A stretch of DNA of 53,760 nt from Bacteroidales bacterium (GTDB lineage: Bacteria; Bacteroidota; Bacteroidia; Bacteroidales; UBA932): contig JAGCWD010000075.1 in assembly GCA_017962025.1 (NCBI GenBank), forward strand, positions 1-53,760. Reading direction: 5' to 3'. The position numbers and the translations under genes were made by a program. Shown here one piece after another: positions 34,554 through 42,465 of this stretch (position 1 is its first letter; each line of letters begins with the position of its first letter). The notes under the pieces are model-generated. The model was given only the letters and a program-made list of their open reading frames with translations. It was not told the DNA's origin and searched no databases.

Positions 34554-36153
34554 TTTCTTTCATCTTTTGGGTCAGTTCATGCATCCTCATAAGCATCTTC
34601 ACATCAGCGAAGCAGCAGTTGATAGTGATCTGTGTCTTGATGTCCCTGCTTACGGGGCGGAACACCAGGGCGGTCGGGATCACGCCACTGTTCTGGTGCT
34701 GGACGATGGTAAGGTTATCGACAAGAGCCTTGGCTTTCTCGAATGACAGCCTGTCTCCAGTCAATTCATAATAGGAAAGCAGAGGATTGGCAACGTTGCA
34801 TGAACTGTTGTCGATCGGGGTCTCGTACTTGTACTGTTCGTGTACTGCCGGTGCGCAGCGGGGACGGACACCGTCAGGACCGTACTGGTAGTCCCAGTGA
34901 ATGAACTGGTCTTCGCTCAGCCTCATCAGATCGACTGCATTGGCTATGTCCTCCTTTGTGGGATTCTCTTTATTGAGGAGATAATCAGCATAGGGGGATG
35001 CGGAACAGTTCGTCAGGTTCTCGTAGGGTTTCAGTTCCAGGACCGTCACATCCTCGAATTGTCCCGTCATGTCGAAGGACTTTAGAGGAACGGCCATCAT
35101 CCACTTTTCACCGGCTTCCTGCATCTCCTTGAACTCATCAACTCCGTACTGCTTTTGGAGTCTTCTGAGGAAGTTGAGAAGGGGATGGAGCATGGCGCCG
35201 GTGTCGTTAACCGCCTCTCCTGTGATGAAATCCATCTTGATGGGGAAGGATCCGTCTGGCCTTTGGATCTTCTTGTAGGTGCGAGCTATTGCCATCGCCC
35301 TGTCGAACCAGGCTTTGTCACCGGTCAGGTCGTAGAGGTCAAGGAAAGCCGGTCCGGGTCCTTTGGCCGCTTCCATTGCCATGGTTTTTCCGTTATTCTC
35401 GGCGTTTTTCTGGAGGTCTCCCTTATAGTAGGTGGGCGGGAAGAAAGCCAGGGGAGCATCTTCCGGCCTGCTCTGGGAGATTAGGAAATTGGCTGCGCCA
35501 AGGGCGATGGCCAGGGCTTCTTCCTTTCTGGCCGGGATTTCACGTGCTATCAGGCATTCATTGCTGATCAGGGCGCCTATGACCTTGCAGGCACAAGAGA
35601 AGTGGGGATATGTCTCCAGGTCCGGTTCCATGTCGACGGCGAAGCGTTGGACAAACGGAAGGGTGTGGATGTAGAGGGCAGCCTTGAGGGCTGCTTCACG
35701 ATAGGGAACAACTGCATTGTTGTAGGGCCCGTGGAAGGGGAAGTCCCTGAAGAATTCCCTCTTTCCGGCAGTGTCCAGGACCTGTCCCTTTTCTCCGATT
35801 GCAAGTACGGAAAGAGCGATGTCTCCGACGGGGATATCATTCCATACGGGGCTTAATGGAGCCCAGGGTTTTTCAGCTGTGAAGGACCAGGTCCCGCCAC
35901 TCTCTGGGTCTTTCAGGTCGAACTTGTATTCTTTTGCACCTTCAACCTCTTTGAAATCGAAGGCAGGGGCGTACAGGAAGCGTTTTGCAAATACGTTCCA
36001 ATAGGGATTCCTACCTTCATATCCCGGCCGAAGTGGTTGAAGATATTCTTCGGCCGCTTGAACGTTAAGGGCTTCAAAGCCATCCTTTCCCTTGTCCTGG
36101 CAGGATGACAGGGCAAGCAACGTCAGGCAGGAATAAAGCAGCAACCTTTTCAT
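34546..36153 (-). CDS. Alpha/alpha-toroid lipoprotein with Fn3-like N-domain (copy 1), function unknown
   Basis: The 535-residue protein has a lipoprotein signal MKRLLLYSCLTLLALSSC (Cys18) followed by QDKGKD. The same layout as its neighbour is visible: PGYEGRNPYWN, LSPVWNDIPVGDIALSVLA, RPDGSFPIKMDFITGE, LSEDQFIHWD and DNSSCNVANPLLSYYELTGD. Conservation of acidic residues in PIKxDFITGE and EDQF between copies marks candidate active-site positions. It is the first gene of a three-gene leftward operon with the paralogue and the MINPP-type phosphatase, and is transcribed away from GH20 across a palindromic intergenic region. The family is not recognised with confidence. Confidence 0.75.
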   Translation of the reverse strand: MKRLLLYSCLTLLALSSCQDKGKDGFEALNVQAAEEYLQPLRPGYEGRNPYWNVFAKRFLYAPAFDFKEVEGAKEYKFDLKDPESGGTWSFTAEKPWAPLSPVWNDIPVGDIALSVLAIGEKGQVLDTAGKREFFRDFPFHGPYNNAVVPYREAALKAALYIHTLPFVQRFAVDMEPDLETYPHFSCACKVIGALISNECLIAREIPARKEEALAIALGAANFLISQSRPEDAPLAFFPPTYYKGDLQKNAENNGKTMAMEAAKGPGPAFLDLYDLTGDKAWFDRAMAIARTYKKIQRPDGSFPIKMDFITGEAVNDTGAMLHPLLNFLRRLQKQYGVDEFKEMQEAGEKWMMAVPLKSFDMTGQFEDVTVLELKPYENLTNCSASPYADYLLNKENPTKEDIANAVDLMRLSEDQFIHWDYQYGPDGVRPRCAPAVHEQYKYETPIDNSSCNVANPLLSYYELTGDRLSFEKAKALVDNLTIVQHQNSGVIPTALVFRPVSRDIKTQITINCCFADVKMLMRMHELTQKMKENE

Positions 36154-36164
36154 TAATCTGATGG

Positions 36165-36210
36165 TTATAGTTGGTTAATCATAACAGAGCCGTCTGTTAT
36201 TTAACTATAA
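36165..36210. promoter_or_regulatory. Nested palindromic operator-like site between divergent units
   Basis: ATAACAGA (36181-36188) and TCTGTTAT (36193-36200) form a perfect 8-bp inverted repeat around GCCG. Outside it TTATAGTT (36165-36172) is matched by AACTATAA (36203-36210). The right half overlaps the -33 element proposed for GH20, so a repressor or activator bound here could control both directions. Confidence 0.6.
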
Positions 36211-36224
36211 AAATACTAATTTTG
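36193..36224 (+). promoter_or_regulatory. Promoter for the GH20 gene
   Basis: TCTG (36193-36196, one mismatch to TTTG), a 20-bp spacer and TAATTTTG (36217-36224) match the Bacteroidetes promoter pattern. The leader before ATG 36248 would be about 17 bases. Confidence 0.6.
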
Positions 36225-36247
36225 TTAGAATAATAATAACCTTCGCC

Positions 36248-37705
36248 ATGTTATCAGCAATCATAACCACAGTCTTGTTAAGTGCCTCGCTCAACGTCAT
36301 CCCTGCTCCCAATGAAACCAGATTGAACGGCAAGGAAGCACCGATAACCGCCATGGAGCGCTGCCGGGTCAGGTTCAGTAAAAAACTCAAGCCTGAAGAG
36401 TACATCCTCAAGGTCAGGCGCAAGTCTGTGAGGATCAAGGCAGGAGGCCCTGCAGGAGAGTTCTATGCACGCCAGACCCTTGCCCAGGAGAGAGACAACC
36501 AGGGAGTTCTCCTGAGAGGTACCATCAAGGATTCGCCCCGTTTTGAATGGAGAGGCTACATGCTGGATGAATCCAGGCATTTCTTCGGAGAGGAATTCGT
36601 CCTGAAAACCCTTGACCTGATGGCCTACTATAAGCTCAACAAGTTTCACTGGCATCTGACCGACGCTCCCGGCTGGAGGTTGGAGATCAAGAAATATCCC
36701 GAACTAACGACCGTCGGGGCGACCGGCTGCCACACGGACCCTCAGGCTCCGCCCCGTTTTTACACGCAGGATCAGGTCAGGAAAATTGTGGCATATGCTG
36801 CCGAACGCCATATCGAGGTCATTCCCGAATTCGACCTGCCTGGCCATGCTTCCGCTGCGTGCAGGGCTTATCCCTGGCTGATGGGAGGTATGGATCCCGA
36901 TGATCCCAACGCCCAGTTCACCTTCAATGTCGGAAGTGAAAAGGTGTACGGGTTCATTTCCGATGTCCTTGACGAAATCTTTTCCTTGTTCCCAAGCAAG
37001 TACATCCACATCGGCGGGGATGAAGTCCATTTCGGCAGTGCCTGCTGGAACGATAACCCGGACATCCAGGCCCTGATGAAGCGCGAAGGGATAGAAGACT
37101 TGAAGCAGGTGGAAGGTTGGTTCCTTAAGAAAATGGCAGGAGTCATTGCTGACAAGGGCCATAAGTTGATCGCCTGGGACGATGTCCTGGATGGAGGCGC
37201 CGAAGTAAAGGATGCTGCCATCATGTGGTGGCGCCACGAGCGTCCTGATCACATCACTCAGGCTCTGGACAGTGGCCAGAAAGCTATCCTGACCCCGCGC
37301 AGGCCTCTGTACCTGGACTTCGTTCAGTATCCAGGCCACACTCAGGGGCGTTCAAGCTATGGTGGGGAATATGTCTGCTGCACCCTGAAGGATATCCATG
37401 ATTTCCCTGAGGTGAATGTGGCGGAAGTGGAATTCACGCCCGAGCGTCTTGCTAATGTCCTCGGTATCCAAGGCAATCTGTGGACAGAGACAGTCAGTAC
37501 AGAGGAACGGGCTGACCACATGTCCTGGCCCCGCCTCTGCGCAATTGCGGAGAGCGGTTGGACAATGCCGGAGAACAAAGACTTCGCCTCGTTCGAGGTG
37601 AAGATGGACTCGGCATACAAGCATCTGGAAAGCAGGGGAATCCATTTCTTCGACTACCGCGACCCCGAGCGCTATCCCGAGGTTCCCTCTGCTGTCCGTA
37701 AATAA
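36248..37705 (+). CDS. GH20 beta-N-acetylhexosaminidase
   Basis: The 485-residue protein has a short hydrophobic N-terminus (MLSAIITTVLLSASLNVIPA) acting as signal peptide, a small N-terminal GH20b-like domain (about 20-95), and a TIM barrel from 98 (FEWRGYMLDESRHF). The catalytic pair is Asp258-Glu259 in HIGGDEVHFG, with HWHLTD and EFDLPGHASA upstream, as in the family. The Asp orients the substrate N-acetyl group for substrate-assisted hydrolysis of terminal GlcNAc or GalNAc. With two GH92 enzymes, ManA and a ROK kinase near by it suits host N-glycan degradation. It is divergent from the toroid operon. Confidence 0.95.
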   Translation: MLSAIITTVLLSASLNVIPAPNETRLNGKEAPITAMERCRVRFSKKLKPEEYILKVRRKSVRIKAGGPAGEFYARQTLAQERDNQGVLLRGTIKDSPRFEWRGYMLDESRHFFGEEFVLKTLDLMAYYKLNKFHWHLTDAPGWRLEIKKYPELTTVGATGCHTDPQAPPRFYTQDQVRKIVAYAAERHIEVIPEFDLPGHASAACRAYPWLMGGMDPDDPNAQFTFNVGSEKVYGFISDVLDEIFSLFPSKYIHIGGDEVHFGSACWNDNPDIQALMKREGIEDLKQVEGWFLKKMAGVIADKGHKLIAWDDVLDGGAEVKDAAIMWWRHERPDHITQALDSGQKAILTPRRPLYLDFVQYPGHTQGRSSYGGEYVCCTLKDIHDFPEVNVAEVEFTPERLANVLGIQGNLWTETVSTEERADHMSWPRLCAIAESGWTMPENKDFASFEVKMDSAYKHLESRGIHFFDYRDPERYPEVPSAVRK

Positions 37706-37711
37706 CGGATC

Positions 37712-37993
37712 CTAGAACTCGAAGGTCTCTATTTTGAGAGTGCCGTTCTCCTGGATGATTCCGACATATTCGGCGAATTCAGGAGTGGCTGAGTGCTTGT
37801 CGAGGCATTCCTGGTTCTTCCAGGTCTCGCAGATCATGAACACATCCGGGCGGGTGGCGCTGCAGAAAGTGTCATAGGCGATGCAGCCTTCATGTCCGAG
37901 AGATTTGGACGTAAGGGACATGGCGGCATGGACGGCCTTCTCCATTGCGGCCTCTTTCTCTGAAGCCCTGAAAAAGCAATTGATCCTGATCAT
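37712..37993 (-). CDS. Antibiotic biosynthesis monooxygenase (ABM) domain protein
   Basis: A 93-residue dimeric alpha/beta barrel type protein. The N-terminal strand MIRINCFFRA, a helix, HEGCIAYDTFCSATRPDVFMICETWKNQECLDKH and HSATPEFAEYV are typical of the ABM family, which includes quinol monooxygenases, haem-degrading proteins and many of unknown role. It has no signal peptide. It lies 3 bases after RNase R on the same strand and is probably co-transcribed, without a known functional link. Confidence 0.85.
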   Translation of the reverse strand: MIRINCFFRASEKEAAMEKAVHAAMSLTSKSLGHEGCIAYDTFCSATRPDVFMICETWKNQECLDKHSATPEFAEYVGIIQENGTLKIETFEF

Positions 37994-37996
37994 AAT

Positions 37997-40132
37997 TTAT
38001 TGATTAGTGTTATTTGTTTCTATCAATTCATAGTCCAGCAGCCTCTGTTCGAGGTTGGCGGACTTGACTCGGATCCGTACCGGATCTCCCAGGCGGAAAA
38101 CCTTCTTCGTGTGTTTGCCCACGATCTGGTAGTTGTCCTCATCGAAGTCGAAGAAGTCGGAGTGGATGTCCCTCAGGGCAACCATTCCTTCGATCATCTC
38201 AGGCTTGATCTCTACGTACATTCCCCATTCCGTAAGGCCGGAGATCGCTCCGTCATATTCCTGCCCCACCTTATCGACCATATATTCAATGAGCTTGTAC
38301 TTGATGCTGTCGCGCTCTGCGTTGGCGGCAATCTGCTCGCGCTCAGAGGCGTACTGGCACTGCTGCTCGTAGTAGTCCTTGTTCTGGCTTTCCCTGTTGT
38401 CAAGGTACATGGCAAGCAGCCTGTGGACCATGGTGTCAGGGTAGCGGCGGATGGGAGAGGTGAAATGGGTGTAGAACTTGAACGCCAGGCCGTAGTGGCC
38501 GATGTTCTCTGTAGAATAGACGGCCTTGGCCATGGAACGTAGAGCAATCATCTGGAAAGCATCGCACTCGGGTTTTCCCTTTGCATCCACGAGGAGGCTG
38601 TTGAGGGATTTGGCGATGTCCCTGCCAGATCCTGTAGGACCAAGCTTGTAACCGAAATTACCCACGAACCTGCCCAGGCCGGCAATCTTCTCGGAGTTGG
38701 GTTCGTCGTGGATTCGATAGACAAAGGTCTTGGCGCTCTTGTCCTCCTTTCCGTTCATCTTTCCGGAGGTTGCGATGAATTCCGCCACACTCTTGTTTGC
38801 CAGGAGCATGAACTCTTCAATCAGCCAGTTTGCCTCCTTGGATATCTTTTCATAGACCCTGACGGGTTTGCCTTTCTCATCAACTTCGACCTTCATCTCG
38901 GGACGCTCAAAACTGATGGCTCCGGCGGAGAAGCGTTTCTTGCGCATTATCGAGGCAAGCCTGTTGAGTTCCAGGACGGCATCCCGTATTTCAGGGGTGA
39001 TGGCCTTGTCTTCAGGTTCCTTGCCTTCGGTTTCGATTATCTTCTGTGCTCCATCATAGTCGAAACGGAAGTCGGAGCAGATGACGGTACGGCCGAACCA
39101 GCGGTTTACCACCTGGGCATCAGGAGTCATCTCGAACACCGCGGAGAATGTCAGTTTATCCTCATTGGGGCGGAGCGAACAAAGCTTGTTGGAAAGCTTT
39201 TCCGGGAGCATGGGGACTGTCCTGTCCACCAGGTAAACAGAAGTCCCACGGGCCTGTGCCTCCTGATCCACGATGGAACCGGGCTTTACATAGTAAGACA
39301 CGTCGGCGATATGGACACCCACCTCGAAGTTGCCATTCTTCAACCTTACGAATGAAAGGGCATCGTCGAAGTCTTTTGCGTCGGTGGGGTCAATGGTGAA
39401 GGTGATGGTCTTCCGGTAATCTTTGCGGCCCTTCAGGTCCTTATCAGTGATTTCATCCGAGATTGCATCCGCTGCGTTCTCAACGGCAGGCTCGAACCTG
39501 TAGGGGAGACCATATTCAGCGAGGATGGCGTGCATTTCGGTCTCGTTGGCACCGGGCTCTCCGAGTACGTCGGAAATGTACCCGTGGGGATTCGGTTCGC
39601 TCCTCTCCCAACGGTCGATGATCGCAGCCACCTTCATACCCTTCTTAGCTCCTTCCGGAAGAGAATCGAAATCTATGGATATGTCATAAGGCATGGTCCT
39701 AGACTGCATGAGCACCCAGGCCTGCTTGCCTACGATGTGGAGGATGCCCACGAAGGGGGTCTTGCTGCGCTCTACAATTTCGATGATCTCGCCTTCACGG
39801 CGACGTCCGCCGTCATGGCCACCGGCCATCTTGCCCTTCAATTTTGGTGAAGGGAATTTGGGCTGTGCTTTTTCGCGAGTGATCACACATCTGACCAGGT
39901 CGCCGTTGAGGGCTCCCCTTGTCTTGGATGCCTTTACGAAGACGTCATTGTCCCTGACATCTCCTTCGGGGACGACGAAGACAAAACCGTCCCTGCTCAT
40001 ATGGACCTTTCCGGTCACTTCTTCAAATTTCCGCTTTACGCCCTGCCTCGAGCCGAACTGCTTATCCCTACTCTTCCTGAGGGCTTGCCTTCCTTTTCTG
40101 GCGCCACCTTGGCGCTTGTTTCCTTTTCTCAT
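37997..40132 (-). CDS. rnr: Ribonuclease R
   Basis: The 711-residue protein has a basic N-terminus (1-35), cold-shock OB domains (about 36-215), the RNB catalytic domain with the metal-binding cluster IDPTDAKDFDDA (247-258), HIADVSYYV and FTSPIRRYPD, and a C-terminal S1 domain (about 610-705). It is a processive 3'-to-5' exoribonuclease that handles structured RNA in decay and rRNA quality control. Length is usual for Bacteroidetes. A -7 box (40154-40161) lies just upstream, back to back with that of the ROK kinase. Confidence 0.96.
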   Translation of the reverse strand: MRKGNKRQGGARKGRQALRKSRDKQFGSRQGVKRKFEEVTGKVHMSRDGFVFVVPEGDVRDNDVFVKASKTRGALNGDLVRCVITREKAQPKFPSPKLKGKMAGGHDGGRRREGEIIEIVERSKTPFVGILHIVGKQAWVLMQSRTMPYDISIDFDSLPEGAKKGMKVAAIIDRWERSEPNPHGYISDVLGEPGANETEMHAILAEYGLPYRFEPAVENAADAISDEITDKDLKGRKDYRKTITFTIDPTDAKDFDDALSFVRLKNGNFEVGVHIADVSYYVKPGSIVDQEAQARGTSVYLVDRTVPMLPEKLSNKLCSLRPNEDKLTFSAVFEMTPDAQVVNRWFGRTVICSDFRFDYDGAQKIIETEGKEPEDKAITPEIRDAVLELNRLASIMRKKRFSAGAISFERPEMKVEVDEKGKPVRVYEKISKEANWLIEEFMLLANKSVAEFIATSGKMNGKEDKSAKTFVYRIHDEPNSEKIAGLGRFVGNFGYKLGPTGSGRDIAKSLNSLLVDAKGKPECDAFQMIALRSMAKAVYSTENIGHYGLAFKFYTHFTSPIRRYPDTMVHRLLAMYLDNRESQNKDYYEQQCQYASEREQIAANAERDSIKYKLIEYMVDKVGQEYDGAISGLTEWGMYVEIKPEMIEGMVALRDIHSDFFDFDEDNYQIVGKHTKKVFRLGDPVRIRVKSANLEQRLLDYELIETNNTNQ

Positions 40133-40153
40133 TTCTTTATCTAAAAATCATTG

Positions 40154-40161
40154 CAAAGTTA
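40154..40161 (-). promoter_or_regulatory. -7 box for rnr
   Basis: The minus strand reads TAACTTTG, matching TAnnTTTG, 22 bases upstream of ATG 40132. It lies inside a small inverted repeat (ATTGC/GCAAT, 40150-40166). Confidence 0.55.
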
Positions 40162-40175
40162 GCAATTATATTGAT

Positions 40176-40183
40176 TATCTTTG
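40176..40183 (+). promoter_or_regulatory. -7 box for the ROK kinase-manA unit
   Basis: TATCTTTG matches TAnnTTTG, 33 bases upstream of ATG 40217. A possible -33 ATTG (40150-40153) is 22 bp away. Confidence 0.55.
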
Positions 40184-40216
40184 TGTAGAACTCAGTCAAC
40201 AAAACTTTCTCGAGAT

Positions 40217-41323
40217 ATGTCAGACATCAAAAACGACAACAGGATTGTCCTCACTCTGGACGCAGGTGGCACGAACATGGTTTTCGGAGCCATGAAGGGA
40301 GGAGAGTACTATGGCAACACCATCACTCTTCCTTCAAACGCCAACAATCTGGACCTTTGCCTTCAGGCCATGGTTTTGGGATTCGGTACCATTATAGAAA
40401 GGCTGGGTGATGAGAAACCGGTGGCAATCAGTTTCGCCTTCCCCGGTCCGGCCGACTATCCTAACGGAATCATCGGCGGATTTCTCCCCAACTTCCCTTC
40501 TTTCAGGGATGGAGTTGCTCTCGGACCCTTCCTCAAGGAAAAATTCGGAGTGCCGGTGTTCATCAACAATGACGGCGACCTCTATGCCTATGGAGAGGCT
40601 CTTGGAGGAGCCCTTCCCGAGGTCAACAAGAGACTTGAAGAGGCCGGCAGCTCAAAGCGCTACCATAACCTCATTGGTTACACCTTCGGAACAGGTTTCG
40701 GAATAGGTACGGTAATAGACGGACGTCTCAACAGAGGAGACAATTCCTGCGTGGAGACCTTCTGCCTCAAGCATCCCGACATGCCTGACGTGATTGTAGA
40801 AGACGGTGTTGCGGTCCGCGCTATCAAGAGGGTCTATGGAGAGCTTTCCGGTAATATGGACCATGGACTGGAACCCAAGGATATCGGGGCCATTAGCAAA
40901 GGCGAGGCTCCCGGTAACAAGAATGCCGCCATCAAGGCTTTTGACAAGATGGGCGAGGTGGCCGGAGACGCAATCGCTACTGCCGTCACCTTGATTGATG
41001 GTCTGGTAGTGATCGGCGGAGGTATCATGAACAACTATGAGTACCTTATGCCCGGCATCCTGCGCACAATGCGTGGCAAGATGCGCCAGCTCACAGGTGA
41101 AGTTCTCAACAGGGTCCAGATGAAAGTCTATAATCTTGACGATCCTTCAGAGTTCGTTGACTTTGCCCGTGGTGAGGCCCGCCGTCTCAAGGTCTATGGA
41201 AGCGACCAGGAAGTGGTTTACGACCCTCAGAAGAGAATAGGAGTTATGCGCTCGAAGATCGGGGCCAGCAAGGCCATTTCCCTAGGCGCCTACGCCTTCG
41301 CCCTTTCTGAACTTGACAAATAG
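40217..41323 (+). CDS. ROK-family sugar kinase
   Basis: ATG 40217 is preferred to an earlier in-frame ATG at 40181, which would fall within the promoter, and gives 368 residues. The phosphate-binding motif is LTLDAGGTNMVFG (about 12-24). FINNDGDLYAYGEALGG holds the predicted catalytic Asp, and YTFGTGFGIGTVIDGRL matches the ROK pattern. The usual zinc motif CxCGxxGCxE is replaced by SCVETFCLKHP, so zinc binding is altered. The cytoplasmic enzyme would phosphorylate glucose, mannose or an N-acetyl sugar. manA starts 4 bases after its stop, which favours a hexokinase or mannokinase role. Confidence 0.88.
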   Translation: MSDIKNDNRIVLTLDAGGTNMVFGAMKGGEYYGNTITLPSNANNLDLCLQAMVLGFGTIIERLGDEKPVAISFAFPGPADYPNGIIGGFLPNFPSFRDGVALGPFLKEKFGVPVFINNDGDLYAYGEALGGALPEVNKRLEEAGSSKRYHNLIGYTFGTGFGIGTVIDGRLNRGDNSCVETFCLKHPDMPDVIVEDGVAVRAIKRVYGELSGNMDHGLEPKDIGAISKGEAPGNKNAAIKAFDKMGEVAGDAIATAVTLIDGLVVIGGGIMNNYEYLMPGILRTMRGKMRQLTGEVLNRVQMKVYNLDDPSEFVDFARGEARRLKVYGSDQEVVYDPQKRIGVMRSKIGASKAISLGAYAFALSELDK

Positions 41324-41327
41324 GAAT

Positions 41328-42314
41328 ATGTACCCGCTCAAATTCAAACCATACCTCTGCTCCAAGGTTTGGGGCGGAGAAAAGATAGCTGCCTTCAAGG
41401 GAGTCTATACCACCCGTAACAGAATCGGTGAGAGTTGGGAGATTTCGGCTGTGGAAGGCCATGTCTCCGTGGTCTCCGACGGTCCTTTTGCCGGCAGGAC
41501 CCTCACGGATCTGATAAAAGAATATGGTGTCGCGCTGGTTGGCCGGAAGGTGTTCGAAAAGTCGGGAACCGAGTTTCCTCTTTTAATAAAGTTCATCGAT
41601 GCCAAGGACAACCTCTCAGTCCAGGTACATCCCGATGACGTGATGGCGGCAAGGATCGCTCCCGGTCTCAAGGGCAAGACTGAGATGTGGTACGTTGTGG
41701 GAGCAGACAAGGGGGCCCGCCTCCTTAGCGGTCTCACCCAGGAAATCACTCCTGAAGAGTATGAGGAAAAGGTTGGGGACAACACGATAACCGATGTACT
41801 GGCCAGTTACGATGTCCACCCCGGAGATGTCTTCTTCCTTCCAGCCGGAAGGATCCACGCAATCGGAGCAGGAGTTTTCGTCGCGGAGATCCAGCAGACT
41901 TCAGACATCACCTACAGGATCTATGACTACGGTCGTCTGGGCCTGGACGGCAAGCCTCGTGAACTCCACGTCGAGCAGGCGAAGGAGGCAATAGACTACA
42001 CTGTACACCCGGATTACAGGACGGCCTATTCAAAAGTCAAGAACGCAGAAACAACCTTGGCGAGTTGCAAGTATTTCACCACGACCCTGTTCGACATTGA
42101 CAAGCCGGTTTCCAAGAACCTTTCTGCACTGGATTCGTTCGTCGTGGTCATCTGCGTAGGCGGTAAGGGCGAACTGATTGACAACGAGGGGGACGGCTCT
42201 GTCCATAGGATTACTCTCCATCAAGGAGAGACTGTACTTGTTCCAGCATCTTCCTCCACCATCGAGTTCCATCCCGATGGCCCCATGACCTGCCTGACCA
42301 GTTTCGTTGAATAA
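41328..42314 (+). CDS. manA: Mannose-6-phosphate isomerase, class I
   Basis: ATG 41328, preceded by AGGA, gives 328 residues. An in-frame TTG at 41313 would overlap the kinase and is less likely. Zinc ligands of the type I cupin enzyme are visible: Gln99 and His101 (VQVHPDD), Glu119 (GKTEMWYV) and His177 (PAGRIHAIGAG). It interconverts mannose-6-phosphate and fructose-6-phosphate. Coupled with the ROK kinase it forms a minimal mannose catabolic unit, consistent with the alpha-mannosidases encoded elsewhere in the window. Confidence 0.94.
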   Translation: MYPLKFKPYLCSKVWGGEKIAAFKGVYTTRNRIGESWEISAVEGHVSVVSDGPFAGRTLTDLIKEYGVALVGRKVFEKSGTEFPLLIKFIDAKDNLSVQVHPDDVMAARIAPGLKGKTEMWYVVGADKGARLLSGLTQEITPEEYEEKVGDNTITDVLASYDVHPGDVFFLPAGRIHAIGAGVFVAEIQQTSDITYRIYDYGRLGLDGKPRELHVEQAKEAIDYTVHPDYRTAYSKVKNAETTLASCKYFTTTLFDIDKPVSKNLSALDSFVVVICVGGKGELIDNEGDGSVHRITLHQGETVLVPASSSTIEFHPDGPMTCLTSFVE

Positions 42315-42335
42315 CTACATTCCCTCTCTTACGAG

Positions 42336-42448
42336 GCCGTGATTTATAACGTCCTAATCGTCAGATAATTAAAAGAAGGCCATCCCCACTTTTAAAGGGG
42401 ATGGCCTTATGCTAAGATATTGAATTAAAGCCTATTGGAAATCACGGC
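42336..42448 (+). repeat. Structured 113-bp repeat, copy A (REP-like, RAYT-associated)
   Basis: It starts with GCCGTGATTTATAAC and ends with AAATCACGGC, so its ends are inverted repeats. In the centre is a perfect 12-bp stem, AAGGCCATCCCC (42376-42387) with GGGGATGGCCTT (42397-42408). It lies between the convergent manA and oxidoreductase-GH43 genes, where the hairpin could end transcription from both sides. It is the best preserved of three copies; the other two flank the transposase gene. Confidence 0.85.
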
Positions 42449-42465
42449 TTCGGCATGTAGCTTCG

